64,000 nucleotides of DNA from Aurifilum marmelostoma (lineage: Eukaryota; Ascomycota; Sordariomycetes; Diaporthales; Cryphonectriaceae), in contig JAMXSV010000006.1 of the NCBI GenBank assembly GCA_027559495.1, positions 1,178,001-1,242,000 on the forward strand, written 5' to 3'. The notes beneath the pieces are model-generated. The model worked only from the letters and a program-made list of their open reading frames with translations. It had not been told where the DNA came from and did no database searches. Below, piece by piece: positions 58,214-64,000 of this stretch; position 1 is the stretch's first letter; every line of letters begins with the position of its first letter. Both the position numbers and the translations under genes were made by a program.

Positions 58214-59635
58214 ATGGCTGGACTCGAACTCCTCGTCGCCGCTGGAGGTGGTCTCCTGGCTCTGGCCCAGCCAGCCTTGGCCGTGCCCGTCCTTGAGGCC
58301 CGTATTGTCTCTACCCCCGCGACCACCATCACCTCTGCTGCAGCCATGACTGCCAGCATAGTGCCAGTCACTGATGTGACCTCCCACGGCCCCTACACCG
58401 GACCATCACCCACCACAACTGGTGCCCAGTCCACAAACGTCCTGGCCGCCTCGGTGCCAGCACTGCCCGCTGAGTCGAGCAAATACGACTACCCAGCCGA
58501 TGGCGCCCTCCATGCCGACGAGCCAGCTCCATACACGCCCGCAGGAGGCCTGGGCACCAACGGGTCGGCTCCTGTGTACCGCGTGCAGTCTGACTTTGAC
58601 TACCAGTCCATCCAGCTGGGCCTGTACCAGGAGTGGATCGAGCTTGACCTCTTCCACTACGGCCTGGCCACCTACTCCGCAGCCGACTTTGAGGCCGTCG
58701 GCTTGACCGCTGAGGACCGCTTCTTGCTCGAGTTCATGGCCGACCAGGAGGTAGGCCACGCCACTCTCCTGACCGACATGCTGGGCCCCAACGCGCCAAA
58801 GCAATGCACATACAACTACCCGTCCATGAACGTGCGCGAGTACATCGACTTCAGCCAGAAGCTCACGCGCTGGGGCGAGTCGGGAGTATACGGCTTCCTC
58901 AACCACCTCGACTCGCGCGAGGTCGGCCAGCTGCTGCTGCAGTCCATCTCCACCGAGGCCAGGCAGCAGATGATCTTCCGCCAGTTTGGTGGGCAGTTCC
59001 CCATGCCTGTATGGTTTGAGACGGGCATCCCTCAGTCGTGGGCCTGGACACTGCTCGCCCCGTACATCTCGTCTTGTCCCGAGGGTACGCCGCAGATGAT
59101 CTGGCAGAACTTCCCCGCGCTGCATATCCTAAACCAGCCCAACGCGGCGCGCATCAACGGTGCTGATGTCTGGAACGAGACCCGCGGTGACTACGCCAAC
59201 ACCCTGAGCACCGACGATATCAAGTCTGACGAGGCGTGTGTCAATGCCACCACGGTGGGCGCCAGCTGCGCACCTGGCATCACGCGCAACCGGACCGAGC
59301 CGCTGTCGTACCCAGGACGCGAGGTGTTCCTACAGTGGGAGGACCCGGGCAAGCCCGTGGGGCCCAACAATAGCTATGTCACGAGCACCAGCTCCGGCAC
59401 GCCCAAGTATGCGCTGTGGGTGTCGCAGCTGAACGCGACGTACTCGCCCCTGCTGAACGTGAGCGGCAACTCGGCGTATACCATCCAGCCCAACGTGTCG
59501 ACGTTCGAGGGGGATCCGGCTGTGAACGGGACCATGTTCCTGGCCATCACGGACGAGGAGCTGGCGGTCACGCCGTTCAACCTTAGCATGGTAAACCCGC
59601 ACGTGTATGCGGTGTCTCTGTATCAGGCTGGCTAA
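58214..59635 (+). CDS. rds1: Rds1-like ferritin-fold secreted protein
   Basis: A single exon of 473 residues. The signal peptide (MAGLELLVAAGGGLLALAQP) is followed by a Ser/Thr-rich stretch. A ferritin-like four-helix domain spans about residues 125-295: LGLYQEWIELDLFHYGL, LEFMADQEVGHATLLTDM, YGFLNHLDSREVGQLLLQ, STEARQQMIFRQFGGQ. Glu and His residues (EWIELD, DQEVGH, STEAR) sit where di-iron or metal ligands occur in this fold. The C-terminal region carries many N-glycosylation sequons. The family includes S. pombe rds1, a stress-response protein of unknown activity. Extracellular or cell-wall location is inferred from the signal peptide. Confidence 0.88.
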   Translation: MAGLELLVAAGGGLLALAQPALAVPVLEARIVSTPATTITSAAAMTASIVPVTDVTSHGPYTGPSPTTTGAQSTNVLAASVPALPAESSKYDYPADGALHADEPAPYTPAGGLGTNGSAPVYRVQSDFDYQSIQLGLYQEWIELDLFHYGLATYSAADFEAVGLTAEDRFLLEFMADQEVGHATLLTDMLGPNAPKQCTYNYPSMNVREYIDFSQKLTRWGESGVYGFLNHLDSREVGQLLLQSISTEARQQMIFRQFGGQFPMPVWFETGIPQSWAWTLLAPYISSCPEGTPQMIWQNFPALHILNQPNAARINGADVWNETRGDYANTLSTDDIKSDEACVNATTVGASCAPGITRNRTEPLSYPGREVFLQWEDPGKPVGPNNSYVTSTSSGTPKYALWVSQLNATYSPLLNVSGNSAYTIQPNVSTFEGDPAVNGTMFLAITDEELAVTPFNLSMVNPHVYAVSLYQAG

Positions 59636-60316
59636 GGCTCAGGACGACATGTATTATATTATATAGAGGACGGAGATATTGTAATGCCATGGTATTGTAA
59701 TAGGATAGGTTGAATCAAAAGAATTCCCCTCCGAATTAGCTCTGTATGATTAAAGTCAGTATATCCTCTTTAGTATTGCCGTACCGGAACTTAGCTGTGA
59801 ATAGAGAAATGGAGTTAATAAAATGAGTGAAAGACGGAATTTAATGATGTTCATAACTTGGGATCATGTTACTTGGAGAGCTGTTTTTTAACTCATCAAT
59901 TCAGGCTTTTTTTTTTTATTTAAATTTTTCAGCCGTGAAATGCTTCAACTTTTTTTTCTTCTTCGCAACTGCCTTACGAATTTAAATATGGCAACCTGCC
60001 TAATCAAGTTAGCACGATGATCCGAATCACATCATCGGCACAGCAACTGACTGCAGGAGCCTTCAAATAGGCTCCTGTTGTCCAAAGCATGACCGTGCCG
60101 GGGGGTCCGGCTCCGCTGAACACGTTATCAGCGGCCCCGCAGCGCCGGCAGCGACTTCCTCAAGAACGCAACTGCCCTACCTTCTCCAATACTGTCCCAA
60201 CCTCCTTCTTCATATTCTGCTCCTGGCAGCACCTTCTCAAATTTAGATACTCTGTGAGAAATCTCGGAGCAACGTCGAACCCTCTCTCCTTCCTCTGCTG
60301 GGAGAGCGACGACATC
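59636..60316. other. Intergenic region
   Basis: The Rds1-like 3' UTR and the promoter/leader of the amidohydrolase gene. The coding frame is open upstream to 60089, but the ATG at 60317 is preferred (see that entry). Confidence 0.5.
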
Positions 60317-63265
60317 ATGGTCGCTGAAAAGAACGGCCTGCCACCGTACAGCGCCGTGGCTGGGCCACCTGCCATGCCTCCTGACCCGCACTGGCGTCAC
60401 CCACGGCGACATATCAGGCGGTCGAGAGCAGTGCGTCTGGCCGTGCTCTCGTTCCTGGTCTTCATCGTCTATGCCCAATGGAGGCAGATCCCATCCTCTT
60501 CGTCCTCTTCTGAAGGCGGCAGAGGCGGCCACGGGCACCACCCAAAGACTGTCAATCAACATGGCCTGTCCCTGGCCAAGCTTCACGACGACCTTGCCGT
60601 GTGCTCCAAGCTTCGCACCAAGCCGCAGGACCCCATCGGTCTGGGTCGTGAGCGTAACGCGCGTTATATTGACGGCCACAAACCCACGCTCATCCGGAAC
60701 GCGACTATCTGGGTGGGTGAGCCTGTCCAGGGCACCTCGCCTGAGGATGCTCGCGCTGGAAAGGGCTGGGAATGGATCACCTCTGACGTCTATGTCGAGT
60801 ATGGCCTCATCAAGGAGGTTGGCAAGAACATCTCTGTCGCCGACCTGCCTGACGATACTATCATCTGGGACGCCAAGGGCCGCCAGCTTACATCTGGTAT
60901 TATCGATATGCACAGTCATTCTGGTGTCGACTCGCTGCCCGATCTGAGGGGCAACGACGACACCAACGAGATGTCGTCCGACATCACGCCCTACGTCCGG
61001 TCCATCGACGCCATCCAGCCTGGCGATCCTCAGATCCAGGTCATCAAGTCCGGCGGCGTCACCACGAGCCTGGTCCTGCCGGGATCGGGCAACAACATCG
61101 GCGGCGAGGCGTACGTGATCAAGCATGCCGTCGGCAAGCCTGACGGTCGCGACGAGATCAGCGCAGAGGACATGCTCGCGGATCCGGACAGGAACTGGCG
61201 GTACATGAAGATGGCCTGCGGCGAGAACGCCAAGCGGATTTACGGCAAGGTCGGCGAGAGGGGCCCCGTCAGCAGGATGGGCGAGTCGTGGGAGTTCCGA
61301 CAGGCCTTTGAGCAGGCTGCATGGCTGAACGGCGAGCAGGACGACTGGTGTGATGCAGCAGATGAGCTCGGCCTGGAGAATATGCAGTGGTATCTTCCGC
61401 AGGAGCTGCAGTGGGAGTCTCTTGGGGCAGCCCTCCGCGGTCAGGTGCACATCAATACGCACTGCTACACCGTGCCTGACCTCGAGGCTATGGTGGACCA
61501 CACGAATGAATTCAAGTTCCCCGTGAGGGCCTTCCACCACGCCCACCAGACATTCCTCGTGCCGGAGATCTTGAAGCGCACCTGGGGCGGAAGGCCACCG
61601 GCGTCTGCCATTTTTGCCACCAATATGTACTACAAGGCTGAGGCTTATATCGGATCCGAGTATGCAGGCAAGATACTCTACGAGGAGGGTCTGACGCCCG
61701 TCTATGTTTCCGACAATCCCGTCATCAATGCCCAGCATGTCCTGTTCGAGGCAGCCAAGGGCTATAAATTCGGACTACCTTACCATGCCGCCCTGGGTGC
61801 CGTCACTACTGAGCCGGCCGACCTGCTGGGCCTGGGCAGTCGGCTTGGCAAGATCAAGCCTGGCTACGATGCCGACATTGTGGTCTGGGACTCGGACCCG
61901 CTGAGCGTCGGTGCTACGCCTGTCCAGGTCTGGATTGACGGCACCGCGCAGTACGAGGATCCTTTTGAGCTGGTGAAGCCTCTCGCTCAGCCCATGGTCC
62001 CGGACCTGTCCTTGAACAGCACGCACGAGGAGATTGCACAGCTGGGCGATGTCGTGTTCAGCGGCGTGACAAGGGTTCTGCTGGGCAGCAGCGACGAGAA
62101 GCTCGAGGCGGTGGTAGGAGAAGAGGCTCCTTTCAACGTTGTCGTCTCGAGTGGTAAGATCGCGTGTGTCGGGTCCTGTGGTGCTGAGATGACCGCTGCC
62201 ACCACTAAGGGAGCAAAGGCCGTCCACCTTGACGACGGCTACCTCACGAACTCCTTTACCGCGTTTGGCTCCACATTGGGCCTGAACGCCATCGACGCCG
62301 AGTCCAGCACCGACGACGGCGATAGCTCCCAGGTCTTCAGCCGTGCCGTCGACGGACTAGCCCTTGACACCAAGAAGCTTCACGTCGCCCACGAGTTCGC
62401 CATCACCCGCGCCATCACCGCGCCCGAGTTCGCAGGAGGGTCCGACAGCGCTCGAAAGGGCGTGAGCGTGGGCTTTTCGACGGCAGCCAAGACAGCCCTC
62501 GACAGCGGCGCAGTGTGGGCTGACGATGTTGCTGTGCACTACACGCTCACCACATCCGCCAAGCGGGACGACACTCCGTCCATCTCGAGCGCCGTCGGGG
62601 CCCTGCGCTACAAGCTGCTAAAAGCTATCGCCAGCACGTCGACTGAGGAAGACACGTTCAAGGACCCTTACTCGGAGGAGGCCTACCTAAAGAAGGTCGT
62701 CGGGGGTGAGCTGCCCTTGGTCTTGACTGTGCACTCGGCCGACACCATCGCCGCCATCCTCCAGGTCAAGAAGACGGTTGAGGCAGAGCTCGCCCCAACC
62801 TCCGACAAGAAGATCCGGCTGGTAGTTGTCGGCGGCGCGGAATCCCACCTCGTTGCGGACGAGCTCGCGGCTGCCGGCGTGGGCGTCGTGCTCGCACCCG
62901 CCCAGAGTTACGCCACAAGCTGGCAGCAGCGCCGCTCCCTACCAGGAGCCCCACTGACCAACGGCACGACTATTGACAGGCTGGTCGAGGCGGGCGTGGT
63001 GACGGCGCTGGGCCTCGAGGAGGACTGGATCGTACGAGACCTGGCGCTGCTTGCGGGTGTCGCATACCGAAACGGCGGGGCCAGGCTGAGCGAACAGGAT
63101 GCGCTGGACCTTGTGTCGGCCAATATCTACAAGATGCTGGGACTCGAGGTGCCCAAGGCTGAGGTGGGTGGGCATTTCGCTGTGTTCGAGGGGAGCCCGC
63201 TGGAGATTGGATCGCGGGTCAAGGCTGTTGGCGGTGGCCTGGGGACGGTTTCTTTGTTTGAGTAG
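60317..63265 (+). CDS. Membrane-anchored amidohydrolase family protein
   Basis: A single exon of 982 residues. A short cytosolic N-terminus with basic residues (RHPRRHIRRSRAVR) precedes one membrane anchor (LAVLSFLVFIVYAQW), so the enzyme part should face the vacuole, ER lumen or outside. The amidohydrolase barrel shows IDMHSHSGVD (HxH metal ligands), HINTHCYTVPDLEAMV, FPVRAFHHAHQTFLVP and YVSDNPVINAQHV (Asp ligand), then GKIKPGYDADIVVWDSDPL, the usual C-terminal strand. A second, more divergent half (from about residue 600) has ISSAVGALRYKLL and ALGLEEDWIVRDLALLAG, resembling a degenerate repeat. The start at 60317 puts the anchor near the N-terminus; a longer frame from 60089 would add 76 unusual residues. 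Close relatives are annotated as amidohydrolases/imidazolonepropionase-like. The substrate is unknown. Confidence 0.85.
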   Translation: MVAEKNGLPPYSAVAGPPAMPPDPHWRHPRRHIRRSRAVRLAVLSFLVFIVYAQWRQIPSSSSSSEGGRGGHGHHPKTVNQHGLSLAKLHDDLAVCSKLRTKPQDPIGLGRERNARYIDGHKPTLIRNATIWVGEPVQGTSPEDARAGKGWEWITSDVYVEYGLIKEVGKNISVADLPDDTIIWDAKGRQLTSGIIDMHSHSGVDSLPDLRGNDDTNEMSSDITPYVRSIDAIQPGDPQIQVIKSGGVTTSLVLPGSGNNIGGEAYVIKHAVGKPDGRDEISAEDMLADPDRNWRYMKMACGENAKRIYGKVGERGPVSRMGESWEFRQAFEQAAWLNGEQDDWCDAADELGLENMQWYLPQELQWESLGAALRGQVHINTHCYTVPDLEAMVDHTNEFKFPVRAFHHAHQTFLVPEILKRTWGGRPPASAIFATNMYYKAEAYIGSEYAGKILYEEGLTPVYVSDNPVINAQHVLFEAAKGYKFGLPYHAALGAVTTEPADLLGLGSRLGKIKPGYDADIVVWDSDPLSVGATPVQVWIDGTAQYEDPFELVKPLAQPMVPDLSLNSTHEEIAQLGDVVFSGVTRVLLGSSDEKLEAVVGEEAPFNVVVSSGKIACVGSCGAEMTAATTKGAKAVHLDDGYLTNSFTAFGSTLGLNAIDAESSTDDGDSSQVFSRAVDGLALDTKKLHVAHEFAITRAITAPEFAGGSDSARKGVSVGFSTAAKTALDSGAVWADDVAVHYTLTTSAKRDDTPSISSAVGALRYKLLKAIASTSTEEDTFKDPYSEEAYLKKVVGGELPLVLTVHSADTIAAILQVKKTVEAELAPTSDKKIRLVVVGGAESHLVADELAAAGVGVVLAPAQSYATSWQQRRSLPGAPLTNGTTIDRLVEAGVVTALGLEEDWIVRDLALLAGVAYRNGGARLSEQDALDLVSANIYKMLGLEVPKAEVGGHFAVFEGSPLEIGSRVKAVGGGLGTVSLFE

Positions 63266-63652
63266 TACCTACTTGGGCAGTGGATCGGTGGATGGAATAC
63301 TAGTTGTATTCACGTCATGTTTGGTTAAAGGAAAAGTAAAACCTGTTGTAAAAGAGTGAGCGGAACTCCTGTTTTATTTGTATTTGATTCAACAAGATTG
63401 ACAGGCTATTTTGCGGGCTACTATTTATATTACTACCACTTTACATTGCAAAGGTCTCAACTCGGTTTCTGGAGAGGGTGCTCAGCCTGCCTACTGAAGT
63501 TGCTCTGCGGACGGTGGAGTTTCTCAAGTCGAGGGGGGTACGGGCGATGGGGAACAGCAGCAACAGACAGCGGGGCCGGCGCGGATGCTACTAGAGGAGG
63601 AGGAGGAGGAGGAGCAGGGGCCGAGGAGGGCGGAGGTGGAACGGAACAAGTG
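63266..63652. other. Intergenic region
   Basis: Amidohydrolase 3' end and upstream sequence of the next gene. A purine-rich GGA repeat lies near 63594-63640. Confidence 0.45.
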
Positions 63653-64000
63653 ATGAAGGCGTCGGGGTCGGTACAGCAGGTAATTCCGCTGGACATTGAG
63701 AGGCGGCTGGAGAGATTGGAGATGGAATATCGGTTGCTCCAGGAGAAGCAGGACGAGTCGATTAGACTATTGACTTATAACATGTCAGACGGTGCCGATT
63801 TGAACTTGCTAGTAAGTCTAACAAGTCGGCAGCCCAGCAGATGATGAGGTTAGTCTCCCTTTGCTGACATCTAGATAATGGAAACTCCAGAGAAAGCTAT
63901 CATTACCACAGGAGCCAGCACTGGAAGACCGACAGCTTGAGACGGTTGCGACTGCTGGCCAGTATATGCAGCTGGTTGTGGCGGGGAAGAGAGACTCTAT
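63653..64000 (+). CDS. Partial unidentified coiled-coil gene, cut by the window end
   Basis: An open frame with ATG at 63653 encodes IPLDIERRLERLEMEYRLLQ and continues to SIRLLTYNMSDGADLNLL, a likely coiled coil. A GTAAGT donor follows at about 63812. A second coding-like stretch (about 63890-64000) reads EPALEDRQLETVATAGQYMQ in one frame and needs an acceptor near 63890. The gene continues past the window. I recognise no family. The start could lie further upstream, since the same frame is open from 63356, but that part looks non-coding. Confidence 0.4.

Noticed and set aside
60128..61738. Minus-strand open frame of 536 codons opposite the amidohydrolase gene
   Set aside because: A shadow of the strong plus-strand coding bias; the protein sequence has no motif or signal.

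Overview
The window is nuclear DNA from a filamentous ascomycete (Pezizomycotina; the protein families fit a Sordariomycete, but I cannot name the species). Evidence: short spliceosomal introns (about 50-170 nt) with GTRNGT donors and CTAAC/CTGAC branch points, fungal-only families (STB6-like, Swc3, Rds1, hybrid histidine kinase), and long gene-free stretches full of pyrimidine tracts and homopolymers. There are no operons. I reconstructed exons by hand by joining donor and acceptor sites that keep frame and restore family motifs. Feature spans run from start to stop codon and the exon limits are in the evidence text.

Layout. 0-8.3 kb, housekeeping: STB6-like protein (+), tim10 (-) and mitochondrial lysyl-tRNA synthetase (+) sharing a promoter region, and a multi-pass membrane protein (-). 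8.3-14.6 kb: a 6.3 kb gene-free stretch rich in CT, T, A and C tracts in front of a large hybrid histidine kinase (14.6-19.9 kb, +). 21.2-23.1 kb: mitochondrial succinate-semialdehyde dehydrogenase (-). 26.0-28.0 kb: secreted GH79 glycosidase (+). 29-34.6 kb: alpha/beta hydrolase (+), N-myristoyltransferase (-), membrane protein (+). 35-45 kb, more accessory: a Cys-rich type I membrane protein, an NmrA-like reductase, an SDR, an 8-cysteine secreted peptide and an ABHD12-like hydrolase. 46.5-56.4 kb, chromatin and protein turnover: Swc3, a kinase-like/PHD fusion, a Ulp1-like cysteine protease and an FBXO21-like F-box/YccV protein. 58-64 kb: a ferritin-like Rds1 protein, a membrane-anchored amidohydrolase, and the start of an unidentified coiled-coil gene cut by the window end.

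Genes that may work together: tim10 and the mitochondrial LysRS (both mitochondrial, head to head with a CCAAT motif between them), and Swc3 with the PHD-kinase (both chromatin-linked). The ubiquitin/SUMO-like genes nearby (Ulp1-like, FBXO21-like) are a suggestive but unproven neighbourhood.

The most unusual recurring signal is that several reading frames are broken by what looks like one extra base in a G/C homopolymer: C8 at 15550, C6 at 19812, G6 at 35987, and perhaps C7 at 15344. A similar one-base problem occurs in the dehydrogenase near 22870. These are either systematic assembly errors or real lesions, and they change the predicted proteins. The best candidate for new biology is the kinase-like/PHD-finger fusion at 49.5-51.1 kb.
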